Below, in pieces: positions 25,789 through 34,845 of a stretch of DNA of 64,000 bases. Each line of letters opens with the position of its first letter. The first letter of the stretch is position 1. Source of the DNA: Mycolicibacterium rutilum (GTDB lineage: Bacteria > Actinomycetota > Actinomycetes > Mycobacteriales > Mycobacteriaceae); the NCBI RefSeq assembly GCF_900108565.1, contig NZ_LT629971.1, forward strand, positions 3,596,001 through 3,660,000, given 5' to 3'. The notes below the pieces were generated by a model. The model worked only from the letters and a program-made list of their open reading frames with translations, did no database searches and had not been told where the DNA came from. The position numbers and the translations under genes are program-made.

Positions 25789-26085
25789 TCAGCTGTCACA
25801 CGCGGTCCCGTCGCCGTCGCGGTCGAGTTCGTAGATGTCATCGCCGAGCACCGTGATGGGACCGGCGACGTACTCGGGGCCATTCCCACTACCGCCGGCA
25901 CAATCGACGTCGCTGGCGACAGGAACGCACCCGGAGTAGTTCGAGTCGCAATCGGAGCTCTGTCGCAGAGGTGCGTCGAAGTCCATCTCGTGCGCAGTCG
26001 CCACACCCGAGGCGCCGGCCGTGGTGGCCGCGCACAGCGCCACCGCCAAGATGAAACCGCTCGTCAACGATGCGAACCTGCCCAC
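25789..26085 (-). CDS. secreted Excalibur-domain protein
   Basis: A 98-residue protein with a signal peptide (LTSGFILAVALCAATTAGAS). The mature part is one Excalibur calcium-binding domain: DVDCAGGSGNGPEYV, then the Asp-rich loop LDRDGDGTACDS, with paired cysteines. Excalibur domains bind Ca2+ through a DxDxDGxxCE loop; here the last residues are ACDS, slightly altered. The GTG start at 26085 has a weak ribosome site, so the start is uncertain. It sits between two broken genes. Confidence 0.78.
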   Translation of the reverse strand: MGRFASLTSGFILAVALCAATTAGASGVATAHEMDFDAPLRQSSDCDSNYSGCVPVASDVDCAGGSGNGPEYVAGPITVLGDDIYELDRDGDGTACDS

Positions 26086-26160
26086 GAGGGCAAATACTAA
26101 CTAGACCGTCAACGTTGCATAGCGAGTTTGCTGGATTTACTTCCGCCTCCCGCGCGGAGG

Positions 26161-27010
26161 TCAGCTGAGGAACTCGTTCAGCAGTCCGGCGACCATCTCG
26201 GGCTGGTGCTGCGCAACGCCGTGGCCCGCGTCGCAACGAGCTTTATCCTCGCCGCAGGCAATTCCATTCGCAGCCGAGCGGCCGACCTCGGCCCGTTGTT
26301 CGCTGTTTCCTGTTCACCGATGACCGCCAGGACCGGAATCCGCGCGTCCGCTATCGGTTTCAGGTCGCAGTCGCTGCGCAGCGGCCACGGCCGCGGCTGA
26401 GGATTCGACAGTGACATGCTGAAAGTCAAAGCGCCCGCGACAAATTGCTCGTTGATCAGTCCCCAAGGCGGCCGGCGCAGGAGACCGCGGGACGCCGGCG
26501 TGACCAACGAATCGAGCATCGACCACACCCGCCGCGAGCTCGGCCGCACGCCATCGAAGTCAGTCCGAGCATCAGGAACCGCGGGCGCATCCCGCCCGCG
26601 ATTCCGACCGGGCACAGCAGCGCCAACCGTTCGACCCGCTCGGGATACGCCGCCGCATAGTGCGTCGCGATCCACGTCCCGCGTGACGCACCGACCAACG
26701 CGGATCGCTGAATTCCGAGGGCGCACAACACTTCGTCGAGCCAGCCGACCAGATCGGCACTGCGGATCGTCGGCCTGGCGGCCACGCTCTTGCCGACCTC
26801 GTCGATCGCGCCGACCGTGGTGACGAGGTGGGTCGCGGTGAGGACCGGCAGATTCGGCACCCACATCGTCGAGCTGATCGACGATCCGTGCAACGCGACG
26901 AGCGGCGGCTTCGACCGGTCACCGGCGGCCAGTACATGGGTGCTCCCGAACGACGTCGGCACGTCTGATTCCGTGCGTGCCCAGTCCGACCGGAATGCCG
27001 ACTTTCCCAT
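26161..27010 (-). pseudogene. alpha/beta hydrolase broken by two frameshifts
   Basis: ATG 27010 begins immediately after the TGA of the upstream lipoprotein gene, so the gene was coupled to it. The first frame carries the lid-side strands (PPLVALHGSSISSTMWVPNL) and nucleophile elbow LVGASRGTW. Near 26570-26530 homology moves to a second frame (RRVWSMLDSLVTPASRGLL, then VLAVIGEQETA). Near 26230 it moves to a third frame ending GHGVAQHQPEMVAGLLNEFL and TGA 26161-26163, which holds the catalytic His. The Ser, acid and His thus lie in three frames. It is probably inactive unless the frameshifts are sequencing errors. Confidence 0.8.
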
Positions 27011-27514
27011 TCAGCCGAGATCCACCACCAGACGGGGCGGATCGTCGAGCACCGACACCGCGAACGGCGCCTTTTGACGCAGACCGACGACCCACGTCAG
27101 CACCGCTTCGAAGTCGCCGGCCTCCTTCACCTCGGTCACCTGCCTGGTGTCGGCCCTGACCGTCGACGGCCCGAAGTAGGTCTGCTCGCCGTCCGTCCAT
27201 CCGGTCGCAGTCGCCGGGTTCAGCGTCACCAGCACCATCGCGTCGGCTCCGGGCAGCGGAATCACCTTGCCCGACGCGTCGGCGTGTGCCGGCAGCGCTC
27301 GATATCCGACCGTGTAACCCGGCACCCTGTCGGTGAACTCCAGCACCAGTCGGTCGAAGTCCTCGTGTACGCCCACCCGCACGTCGGCCAGGTGCGCGAT
27401 CGGGCCGGGACGGGTCTCGCGGACATCGTCGGTGCGGCGGTCGGGCTGTGCCTCCGCCGGCCCGCAACCCGCGACGAGCGCCAGCAGCCCGGCGACCGCA
27501 AGAGTCCTGCGCAT
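27011..27514 (-). CDS. AMIN-like-domain lipoprotein
   Basis: A 167-residue lipoprotein. The signal peptide RRTLAVAGLLALVAGCG has the lipobox LVAGC, followed by a charged linker and a beta-rich domain (VRVGVHEDFDRLVLEFTDRV, RLVVDLG at the end). This matches the AMIN-like domains of exported mycobacterial proteins, which may bind cell-wall polymers. ATG 27514 and GTG 27517 are adjacent possible starts. The stop is directly followed by the start of the broken hydrolase gene. Confidence 0.75.
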   Translation of the reverse strand: MRRTLAVAGLLALVAGCGPAEAQPDRRTDDVRETRPGPIAHLADVRVGVHEDFDRLVLEFTDRVPGYTVGYRALPAHADASGKVIPLPGADAMVLVTLNPATATGWTDGEQTYFGPSTVRADTRQVTEVKEAGDFEAVLTWVVGLRQKAPFAVSVLDDPPRLVVDLG

Positions 27515-27552
27515 CACCTCAGCTTAACGACGCCGCCCACGAGAGAGCTGCG

Positions 27553-29676
27553 TCAGGCTACATTGCCTGCGCTGCAGGCGGTCTCATCAACCACACCGGG
27601 TATGCCGCCGCTGCAGGACAGCACCAGCACCGTCGCCTGCTGCTCCTGCTGCGGCCACGTCGGCGCCGGCGGAGGAAGCAACGGGAAGATCCGGGCGCCG
27701 TGGACACCGGTCAACAACGCGACGACCTGCGCCACGAGATTCGTCGGCACATACAGGATGTCGCCGACGAACGCGAACGGCGTCCCGACGGTGAAGTCCA
27801 TAATGAAGTACGGGATCGACGCGAAGATCGTCCGCGCACCCAGCGCCACCTCGGTGATCAGTCCCGGCGACTTGTTCGTCGCGATCATGTCCTGAAGCGC
27901 CTGATGGAGATCGGCTGGATCTTCGTCGCTGCCGGCCAGCGACGTGAGCGACACGCCGTCCGAGTAGCCCGGCACCGGAGCGCCGAACAACGTCAGCACC
28001 GTCGGCGTCGTGTCGACGATCTCGTACTCCGGGTTCACCCACCCTTCCTTGAAGTTCGGACCCGACGCGATCACGAAAGTCGCTGTCTCGCTGGGCGTCT
28101 GGAAGCCGTGGCCGAGGCCCTGCTGCGGCTGGTGGCCGTGATCGGTCACGACGATGACCGTCCACTCGCCCTCGTCGGGGTTCGCGGTCTCCCACGCCTC
28201 GACCGCCGCGAGGATGGCCCCGAGGTTGTCGTCGACGTTGCGGATGGCCAACTTGTATTCCTCGGACGCACCGCCGTACGCGTGCCCGTTCTCGTCGACC
28301 CCGACGAAGTAGCTGAACATGAACGTCGGCTTGCCGGTCGCGGTGGCCGCGATCGCGTCCACGGTGGCCTGGCCGACCGCGTCGTCGGTCAGATCCCAGT
28401 AGGGGTCATTGGCCTGGCGCGGGATGAAGATGTTGGTGTCGGCATAGTTCTCGCCGGTGCCGGCGATCGCGTTGATGACGTCCCAGTCGGCGATGTTCGT
28501 CGTGTCGATGTTCGGGTTGTGCGTCTCGAGCATCGTGAACACCGTCGGGTACTTGTCATACGTCCACGGCGTCCAGATGTTGTTGATCACACCGGTTTTC
28601 TCGCCCCAGGCGCCAGTCAGGATCGCCGTCCACGACGGGTTCGACAGCGTGGTGTGCCCGACGATGCTCGACGCCGCGGTGGTGCCGTCGTTCATCAGGT
28701 TGAAGAAGTTCTGGTTGTAGTCGTCGGCCAGGATCCGGCTCAGGTTGGTGCCGTCCACGCCGATCACCAACACGTTCGGGTTGGGATCGTCGACCAGCGA
28801 CGGCCCGGCGATCTGGGTCACCGTGTACTGCGCCGGCCGACGGTTCGAGATCCGGTCGAATTCGTTGCGCACCAACGACAACATCCCCGTCAGCAGCGTC
28901 CCGTTGAACGGTGACCAGTTACCCGGGCCGAGGAACGGCGTGAAGATCGCCGACACCACGTCGTTGACGATCTTCACCAGCGCCTCGAGCGGCTGCGGCG
29001 CCGCCGGCGTGGTGGTGGTCGTGGTGGTGACGGACGTCGTCCGGAACGCCGAGGCGGTGTCGGAGTCCTCGGGCCCGCTGTCGGGGGCGTCGCTGGTGAA
29101 CGCCATCAGCGACGGCCCGGTGTCGGTGGCGGTCTCGTTGTCGCCGGGCTCCTCGTCGGCCGAACCGCTGCCGGTGTTCGTCGTGGCGGCAGGCGCTGTG
29201 CCGGTGGCGTTCTGCTGGGCCGGGCCGTCGTTGTCGGCGGGGCGGTTGTCGTTCTTCTGCGGCGGGGTCTGCTCGGTCGTCGTCGGCGGGGTCTGGGTCC
29301 CGTTCTCTCCGCCGGCCGCGAGTTCGTCATCGCCCTCACCGGCGCCTTCCTCGTCGCCGTCTTCGCCGTCGGATTCCTCTACCTCAGTTTCCTCGGCGTC
29401 GGTCTCTTCGGCGTCCGTTTCGTCGGCGTCGCTCTCGTCGGTGGCCCTTTCCGTGCCCGGTGTCGTCGCCCCGGTGGCCCCGCCACCCGTCGTCGCGTTG
29501 CCGGTCGTCGTCCCCGGTTTGTCACTCGGCGACGAATCCGTCGTCGAGCCCTCGGTCGACGAGGACGCGCCCGTCGGTTCGGCATAGGCGAACCCCGGCG
29601 TGGAAGCCACCGCGACGCCGACTCCCAGCGTCACCGCCAGAGCGCCGACCCGACCGATGTACCTGGCATAGCCCAT
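27553..29676 (-). CDS. exported alkaline phosphatase-fold phosphodiesterase
   Basis: A 707-residue protein from ATG 29676. The signal peptide YIGRVGALAVTLGVGVAVAS and the acidic/Thr-rich linker (about residues 35-210) match the start of the frameshifted protein at 22831-25615. A short conserved block, ALVKIVNDVVSAIFTPFLGP to NRRPAQYTV, follows. The catalytic domain is of the nucleotide pyrophosphatase/phosphodiesterase type: metal site VIGVDGTN, nucleophile region GHTTLSNPSWTA, then VGVDENGHAYG, VTDHGHQP and GHGFQTPSE. All metal ligands appear present. It should hydrolyse a phosphodiester or phosphate ester outside the membrane; the substrate is unknown. Confidence 0.87.
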   Translation of the reverse strand: MGYARYIGRVGALAVTLGVGVAVASTPGFAYAEPTGASSSTEGSTTDSSPSDKPGTTTGNATTGGGATGATTPGTERATDESDADETDAEETDAEETEVEESDGEDGDEEGAGEGDDELAAGGENGTQTPPTTTEQTPPQKNDNRPADNDGPAQQNATGTAPAATTNTGSGSADEEPGDNETATDTGPSLMAFTSDAPDSGPEDSDTASAFRTTSVTTTTTTTPAAPQPLEALVKIVNDVVSAIFTPFLGPGNWSPFNGTLLTGMLSLVRNEFDRISNRRPAQYTVTQIAGPSLVDDPNPNVLVIGVDGTNLSRILADDYNQNFFNLMNDGTTAASSIVGHTTLSNPSWTAILTGAWGEKTGVINNIWTPWTYDKYPTVFTMLETHNPNIDTTNIADWDVINAIAGTGENYADTNIFIPRQANDPYWDLTDDAVGQATVDAIAATATGKPTFMFSYFVGVDENGHAYGGASEEYKLAIRNVDDNLGAILAAVEAWETANPDEGEWTVIVVTDHGHQPQQGLGHGFQTPSETATFVIASGPNFKEGWVNPEYEIVDTTPTVLTLFGAPVPGYSDGVSLTSLAGSDEDPADLHQALQDMIATNKSPGLITEVALGARTIFASIPYFIMDFTVGTPFAFVGDILYVPTNLVAQVVALLTGVHGARIFPLLPPPAPTWPQQEQQATVLVLSCSGGIPGVVDETACSAGNVA

Positions 29677-29770
29677 GACGACGTCCTTTCGAAAATCTGC
29701 TGTGCCGCAAATTACGCCCTCGGCTGAGCAGGTTTGCCAGATTCGGCGAACTCCCACGCCGGACCGCGTG

Positions 29771-30709
29771 TCACCGGGGCGGGGGAGACGGTTGAGACGA
29801 AAGGTATTCAGCGACCGGGATCCGCGTCTGCGCGAAGTAGCCGACGGGCAGCAGCACGTCACCGGCCGTCGTCTTGTAGTACACCTGCCACCGGTGATAG
29901 CCGGCGAACGCGGCGGGATCGTCGGCCAGCACCGCGGCGTAGTCGTTGACGGCCTGCACGTAGTCGGTCGAGTTGTTGTAGCGGAACAGCGCACGATCGG
30001 GGTCGGCGGCGAAGCCGTTCGCGGCGAGGTACCGCCCGGCCGCCATGATACTGTCGCGCGGAGAGTGGATGTCGCCGCCCTCGCCGTACGCCGCGAACGT
30101 CGACGGCAGGAACTGCATCGGTCCCTGCGCGCCCGCGGTGCTCACGCCGGCGACGCGACCGAACACGGTCTCGATCATGTTGATCGCCGCCAGGTGGCTC
30201 CAACTCACCCCGGACGCTGCCTCGGCTTCGCGGTAGTAGGCCAGCAGTTCGTCGGCTGGCGGCGGCGGCACGATCCGCCACGCCGGCAGGGTGTCCTGCG
30301 CGGTGCCCTCGCTCAGCGCGGTCAGGTGCTGCCGTGCGCTGATGTTGCGGTCGTAGATCGCGGCCAGTTGCGGGGGAATCCGCGGCCGCGCCACCCGTTC
30401 CCAGTCGGCGTTGCGGCCCAGCGTCCGGTACGCGAGCTGCTGGCGATGCGCGGCCGCCACGAGCACGTCGTCCGGTGCGGACGGATCGCGCAGCGTGCGT
30501 TCATCGGCGACCAGGTCGTCGGCGATCTGCACGGGATCGGATGCCAGTTCGCGGCGGGCGGGTGCCGGCGTGGGGGCGGGCGCAGACGTCGACGGCGGAG
30601 CAGCGGTGGTCGACGGCGGCGGCTCAGCCGGCGTCGTGCATCCGGTGAGCGCGAACGCTGCGACGGCGACGACGGGCGCGGCGCGCCGAATCGCGGCGAT
30701 CACCGACAT
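29771..30709 (-). CDS. lytic transglycosylase lipoprotein (SLT-like)
   Basis: A 312-residue lipoprotein starting at ATG 30709 behind AGGAGG. The signal peptide ends in the lipobox ALTGC, followed by a Pro/Thr/Ala-rich linker. The lysozyme-like domain has the catalytic Glu in NMIETVFGRV, and the family motif AGAQGPMQFLPSTFAAYG is intact, as is YNNSTDYVQAVNDYA. It should cleave glycan strands of peptidoglycan from the outer face of the membrane. It lies head-to-head with the acyl-CoA dehydrogenase gene, with 73 bases between starts. Confidence 0.9.
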   Translation of the reverse strand: MSVIAAIRRAAPVVAVAAFALTGCTTPAEPPPSTTAAPPSTSAPAPTPAPARRELASDPVQIADDLVADERTLRDPSAPDDVLVAAAHRQQLAYRTLGRNADWERVARPRIPPQLAAIYDRNISARQHLTALSEGTAQDTLPAWRIVPPPPADELLAYYREAEAASGVSWSHLAAINMIETVFGRVAGVSTAGAQGPMQFLPSTFAAYGEGGDIHSPRDSIMAAGRYLAANGFAADPDRALFRYNNSTDYVQAVNDYAAVLADDPAAFAGYHRWQVYYKTTAGDVLLPVGYFAQTRIPVAEYLSSQPSPPPR

Positions 30710-30782
30710 GGCTCCTCCTGCCCCCGATAGCGTGGCGCCGAGCGCCGACACCGGCCCAATAGTAGAAGCCGAGGAGAACTGC

Positions 30783-32063
30783 ATGGCTTGGGATTTCAGC
30801 ACCGAACCGGAATGGCAGCAGAAACTCGACTGGGTCAGGCAGTTCTGCGAGGACAAGGTCGCCCCGCTCGACCACGTGTTCCCGCACGCGGTGCGTTCGC
30901 CGGATCCCGCCGTCAAGTCCTACGTGCGCGAACTTCAGCAGGAGGTCAAGGATCAGGGTCTGTGGGCGATCTTTCTCGACAAGGATCTCGGCGGTCCGGG
31001 CTTCGGGCAGCTCAAGCTCGGCCTGCTCAACGAGATCATCGGCCGCTATCCGGGCGCCCCGCACATGTTCGGGGCGTCGGCGCCCGACACCGGCAACATG
31101 GAGATGCTTGCGGCCTACGGTACCGAGGAGCAGAAGGATCGCTGGCTCAAGCCGCTGCTCAACCAGGACATGTTCTCGGCGTACTCGATGACCGAACCAC
31201 AGGGCGGCTCCGATCCGAACCTGTTCAAGACCCGCGCCGTGCGCGACGGTGACGAGTGGGTGATCAACGGCGAGAAATGGTTCACCTCGGCAGGCCGCGT
31301 CGCCGACATCCTGTTCGTGATGTGCACCAACGGCATGTTCGTGGTGCCGCGCAAGACGCCGGGCGTGGAGATCATGCCCGAACCCCGCAACCACAACCAC
31401 ATCGTCTACCGCGACGTGCGGGTACCGCTCGACCATCTGCTGGGACCCGAGGACGGTGCAAAAGTGTTGGCGCAGAGGCGTCTTGGTGGCGGGCGGATCC
31501 ACCACGCGATGCGCACCATCGCCCAGTGCAACCTCGCGTTCGACATGATGTGCGAGCGCGCGCTGAGCCGCCAGTCGCACGGCAAGGTCATCGCCGAACA
31601 CCAGATGGTGCAGGAGAAGATCGCCGAGTCCTACGCGATGATCCGCATGCTGCGGCTGTTCGTGCTCGAGACCGCGTGGAAGATCGACAACACCTCGACC
31701 CAGGAGGCCCGCACCGAGATCGCCGCGGTGAAGTTCACGATGGCCAAGGTGCTGCGCGAGGTGTCGTTCAACGCGCTGCACATCCTCGGGTCGCTCGGCA
31801 CCACCGACCTCACCCCGATCCAGGCGATGTACGCCGCAGCGCCGACGATGGGCATCGCCGACGGCGTCGACGAGGTGCACAAGGCCACCGTCGCGCGCCG
31901 CGTCCTGCGTGACTACAGCCCGCACGAGGGTGACTTCCCGACCGAGTTCCTGCCCTACAAACGTGAAGAGGCACGCCAGAAGATGCAGCCGGTGCTCGAC
32001 GCGCGGCCCGAACTCGCGGCCGCCGCCGAGGCGTACGAGAAGTACCTGGCGCGTCGTCGTTAG
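30783..32063 (+). CDS. acyl-CoA dehydrogenase
   Basis: A 426-residue flavoenzyme with ATG 30783 behind GAGGAGAA. It shows the acyl-CoA dehydrogenase fold: N-terminal helices, the FAD-contact motif AYSMTEPQGGSDP, the middle beta-domain NGEKWFTSAGRVAD, and a C-terminal helical bundle with LHILGSLGTTDLTPIQAMYA. The usual Glu-containing segment near the C-terminus reads GIADGVDEVH, as in acyl-CoA dehydrogenase subgroups acting on longer or branched acyl-CoA. It transfers electrons to ETF. The stop overlaps the convergent NTF2-like gene by 4 bases. Confidence 0.88.
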   Translation: MAWDFSTEPEWQQKLDWVRQFCEDKVAPLDHVFPHAVRSPDPAVKSYVRELQQEVKDQGLWAIFLDKDLGGPGFGQLKLGLLNEIIGRYPGAPHMFGASAPDTGNMEMLAAYGTEEQKDRWLKPLLNQDMFSAYSMTEPQGGSDPNLFKTRAVRDGDEWVINGEKWFTSAGRVADILFVMCTNGMFVVPRKTPGVEIMPEPRNHNHIVYRDVRVPLDHLLGPEDGAKVLAQRRLGGGRIHHAMRTIAQCNLAFDMMCERALSRQSHGKVIAEHQMVQEKIAESYAMIRMLRLFVLETAWKIDNTSTQEARTEIAAVKFTMAKVLREVSFNALHILGSLGTTDLTPIQAMYAAAPTMGIADGVDEVHKATVARRVLRDYSPHEGDFPTEFLPYKREEARQKMQPVLDARPELAAAAEAYEKYLARRR

Positions 32064-32446
32064 GACAGAGCCGCCGCGATCATCTGGGTATCGGGCAGGA
32101 TTCGCTCCTCGGCGAGCTTGCCCCAGACGACACGCTGGAAAGTGCAACCGCGGTACACCGGCTGACCGTCCTGCACAGCGACGTAGCGGGTCGCGATCCG
32201 CATCGACCACGGGCCGCCCTCGACGACCGTCGCCTCCGGCTCGAAACGCAGCCGGGGAAACCGGGTGAACAGATCGCGCAGCCACCCGCGCAGCGCGTCG
32301 GCGCCGCGCAAGTCGGCCGCCAACGCGTGGTCACCGAGAAAGACGAAGCGGACGTCGCCGGCCAAGGGCAGGTCGTCGATGCGGTGCTCCGACAATCGCT
32401 GCCACCCGATTTGTGTCCCTTTACGAACCAGCCATCCGTAGATCAT
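32060..32446 (-). CDS. NTF2/SnoaL-like protein
   Basis: A 128-residue single-domain protein. Helix-rich start, then LRGWLRDLFTRFPRLRFEPE and the strand pattern ATVVEGGPWSMRIATRYVAV, YRGCTFQRVVWGKLAEERIL are typical of the SnoaL-like fold. The function is not predictable. It converges on the acyl-CoA dehydrogenase gene, and the stops overlap. Confidence 0.75.
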   Translation of the reverse strand: MIYGWLVRKGTQIGWQRLSEHRIDDLPLAGDVRFVFLGDHALAADLRGADALRGWLRDLFTRFPRLRFEPEATVVEGGPWSMRIATRYVAVQDGQPVYRGCTFQRVVWGKLAEERILPDTQMIAAALS

Positions 32447-32480
32447 CGAATGACGGTAAGCCGCCGCCTACTGTGAGGCC

Positions 32481-32669
32481 ATGAGGTTCGCCATCGTCTT
32501 CGTCGGTGTGGTTGTCGCGTTGTTCGGTCTGCTGTTCGCGCTGCAGGGGTTCGGCGTCGTCGGCGGCAGCCCGATGAGCAACACCACCACCTGGTCGGTG
32601 CTCGGGCCGATCATCGCGCTGATCGGCATCGCCCTCGTAGTCGGCGGCCTGCGCAAGTCGAAGCGCTAG
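32481..32669 (+). CDS. small two-segment membrane protein
   Basis: A 62-residue protein with two hydrophobic segments (residues 3-27 and 39-57), a Gly/Ser/Asn loop and a Lys/Arg-rich C-terminal tail (GGLRKSKR). The ATG follows a short divergent promoter region after the NTF2-like gene start at 32446. Codon use is in line with the neighbours. Small conserved membrane proteins of this form are common in mycobacteria; no function is known to me. Confidence 0.7.
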   Translation: MRFAIVFVGVVVALFGLLFALQGFGVVGGSPMSNTTTWSVLGPIIALIGIALVVGGLRKSKR

Positions 32670-33304
32670 GCGACGCGAAAGACGGTCTCCAGCAGCATTC
32701 GGCGGCACCACGCCCGGCAGGCGGTGCGCGTCCAGCCGTCGTGACGGTTCATGCGGATGTAGGTGTCGACGCTGCAGATCACTGCCGTCGTCTCCACGAG
32801 TTCGTCGAACGCGACGTCGTCGCGCAGCCAGCCGCGACCCTCGAAAATCTCGAGGACTCTATGGATTTGGCTGTTGACGCCGGCGATCACCTCGGCGCGA
32901 TACCGCTGCAGTTCGGGGTCAGCCGCGGCGCCGCCGTGCAGCGCCTGCGCCAGGTCGGCGGTGCGATGGTTCACGTCGTCCTGCAGCGCCACCATCGCAT
33001 CGACCGCTGCGTCGACGTCGGCGACGGCCACCAGGTCGCGTCCCGCCTGGAGGTTCAGCAGGTTCTCTTCGCCCACCACGCCGACCGCCGCGTACTCGAT
33101 CGCCGCGATGAGAAGCTTCGCCTTCGGTCCGTGCAACTGGACGGTCTCGGCGGAGACTCCGGCCTGTGACGCGATCTTGGCCAGGGTCGTGCGGGCGTAA
33201 CCCTCGGCGGCGAACAGCTCGGCGGCCGCCGCCACGACGCGGGACCGCGTCTGCTCGGCCTGCCGCCGGCGCAGTTCCGAGCGGTAAGTGCGACGCCCGG
33301 GCAT
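32666..33304 (-). CDS. TetR-family regulator divergent from glycosyltransferase
   Basis: A 212-residue protein starting at ATG 33304 (MPGRRTYRSELRRRQAEQTR). The N-terminal helix-turn-helix is clear (TTLAKIASQAGVSAETVQLH). Its stop overlaps the small membrane protein's stop by 4 bases. The 58 bases to the divergent glycosyltransferase start contain an AT-rich stretch, so it probably controls that gene and itself. No perfect palindrome is visible there; AGTA-atgaa-TACT is a weak candidate. Confidence 0.87.
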   Translation of the reverse strand: MPGRRTYRSELRRRQAEQTRSRVVAAAAELFAAEGYARTTLAKIASQAGVSAETVQLHGPKAKLLIAAIEYAAVGVVGEENLLNLQAGRDLVAVADVDAAVDAMVALQDDVNHRTADLAQALHGGAAADPELQRYRAEVIAGVNSQIHRVLEIFEGRGWLRDDVAFDELVETTAVICSVDTYIRMNRHDGWTRTACRAWCRRMLLETVFRVA

Positions 33305-33362
33305 TGACTTGGGTGACACAGTAATGAATACTAGCTCACCATAGCGAACGCCGGGGGGCGCC

Positions 33363-34658
33363 ATGTCATCGATCGTCATCACCAGCGTGCCGGCGCAGGG
33401 GCACATCGCACCGCTACTGACCGTCGCCGAGAACTTCGTCGCCCGCGGTGACGACGTCCGGTTCCTCACCGGCGCGGCGTTCGCGGACAGGGTCGCCGCC
33501 ACCGGTGCCGAGTTCATCGCGCTGCCCGCGGAAGCCGAGTTCGACGAGCGGCCCCTGTGTGACCAGTTCCCCGAACGCGCGAAACTCAAGGGCACCCGAG
33601 CGGTCGCCTTCGACGTCGAGCACGTCTTTGCCCGGCCCGCCAAGGCGCAGTACCAGGCGCTGGCCTCGGTACTTGCCGCCCGGCCCGCCGACGTGGTGCT
33701 CTCCGAGCCCACCTTCCTCGGCGCGGCGTTCCTGCTCGGACGTGTCCGCGCGGAACGCCCTCCCGTCGTCATGTGCTGCGTCATTCCGCTGTGCATCGAG
33801 AGCCGCGACGTCGCGCCGTTCGGGATGGGATTAGCGCCTGCGCGCTTCGGAAACCGTGCCCGCAACGCGGCGCTACTGGCGATGCACCGCCGCATTCTGC
33901 GCGGCGCCTACGCCACCATCGACGCGTTCCACCGCGACGTGCACGGCACGGCGATGCCGGGAACCTTCATGAACTGGGGTCGGCGCGCCGAGGCGCTGGT
34001 GCAGTTCACGGTGCCCGCGTTCGAGTACCCGGTGTCCGACGCCCCGCCGAATCGCTGTTTCGCGGGTCCGCTGTCGGCGACCGGATCGTCGGCACCGCTG
34101 CCGCCGTGGTGGCCTGATCTGGACGGCGACCGGCCCGTCGTGCACGTCACGCAGGGCACCGTCGCCAACATCGACTACGACCAGGCGATCGCGCCGACGC
34201 TAAGCGCGCTCGCCGACGACGACGTGCTGGTCGTGGTGTCGACGGGCGGCAGACCCGTGGACACGCTGCCGCCGCTGCCGGACAACGCCCGCGCGGCGGA
34301 GTATCTGCCGTACGACGAATTGCTGCCGCGCACCGCGGTTTTCGTGACCAATGGCGGCTACGGCGGCGTGCAGTATGCACTGCGTCACGGGGTGCCGATC
34401 GTCGCCACCGGCGGCAAGGAGGACAAGCCCGAGGTCGGCGCGCGCGTGCAGTGGTCCGGTGTCGGGCGACGCCTTCGCGCCGAACACCCGTCGCCGCGCG
34501 CGCTGCGCCGCGAGATCCTGCGCGTGCTCAACGACCCGCGTTACCGGAACGCCAGCGAGCGCATCGCGGCGGACATGGCGGCCTCGCCGGGCTTCGACGG
34601 GCTGGCCGAAATCGTCGACGGTCTGGTGGGCACGTCGAGCTCCGGCGGCACGCGCTGA
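33363..34658 (+). CDS. UGT/MGT-like glycosyltransferase (GT1)
   Basis: A 431-residue GT-B enzyme. The N-terminal acceptor domain starts SSIVITSVPAQGHIAPLLTV, with the catalytic His in GHIAP. The C-terminal nucleotide-sugar domain has VHVTQGTVAN, AEYLPYDELLPRTAVFVTNG and GGYGGVQYALRHGVPIVATG. It is like macrolide and erythromycin-inactivating or lipid glycosyltransferases. Acceptor and sugar are unknown. Regulation by the divergent TetR gene suggests an inducible detoxification or envelope glycosylation role. Confidence 0.88.
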   Translation: MSSIVITSVPAQGHIAPLLTVAENFVARGDDVRFLTGAAFADRVAATGAEFIALPAEAEFDERPLCDQFPERAKLKGTRAVAFDVEHVFARPAKAQYQALASVLAARPADVVLSEPTFLGAAFLLGRVRAERPPVVMCCVIPLCIESRDVAPFGMGLAPARFGNRARNAALLAMHRRILRGAYATIDAFHRDVHGTAMPGTFMNWGRRAEALVQFTVPAFEYPVSDAPPNRCFAGPLSATGSSAPLPPWWPDLDGDRPVVHVTQGTVANIDYDQAIAPTLSALADDDVLVVVSTGGRPVDTLPPLPDNARAAEYLPYDELLPRTAVFVTNGGYGGVQYALRHGVPIVATGGKEDKPEVGARVQWSGVGRRLRAEHPSPRALRREILRVLNDPRYRNASERIAADMAASPGFDGLAEIVDGLVGTSSSGGTR

Positions 34659-34845
34659 GCGATTTGCGGTTGTCACCGCCGCGTCCGCGGTGGAGGCTGA
34701 TCGTCTGGCTGTAACACCTGAGCCAGCCCAGCGATGAATCTTCTGAGACTGGAACCGGGCCACCTTCGGGCACCCGTACCAGGCAGGTCTGTCGCAGGTC
34801 GGGGGAGTGGCGTCAACGCCACGGATGAGAAGGGAGTTGTGCACG

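Noticed and set aside
34659..34845. Extra small gene between the glycosyltransferase and the surface protein
   Set aside because: Short frames exist but none has a ribosome site or coding character; the stretch reads as a promoter and leader.
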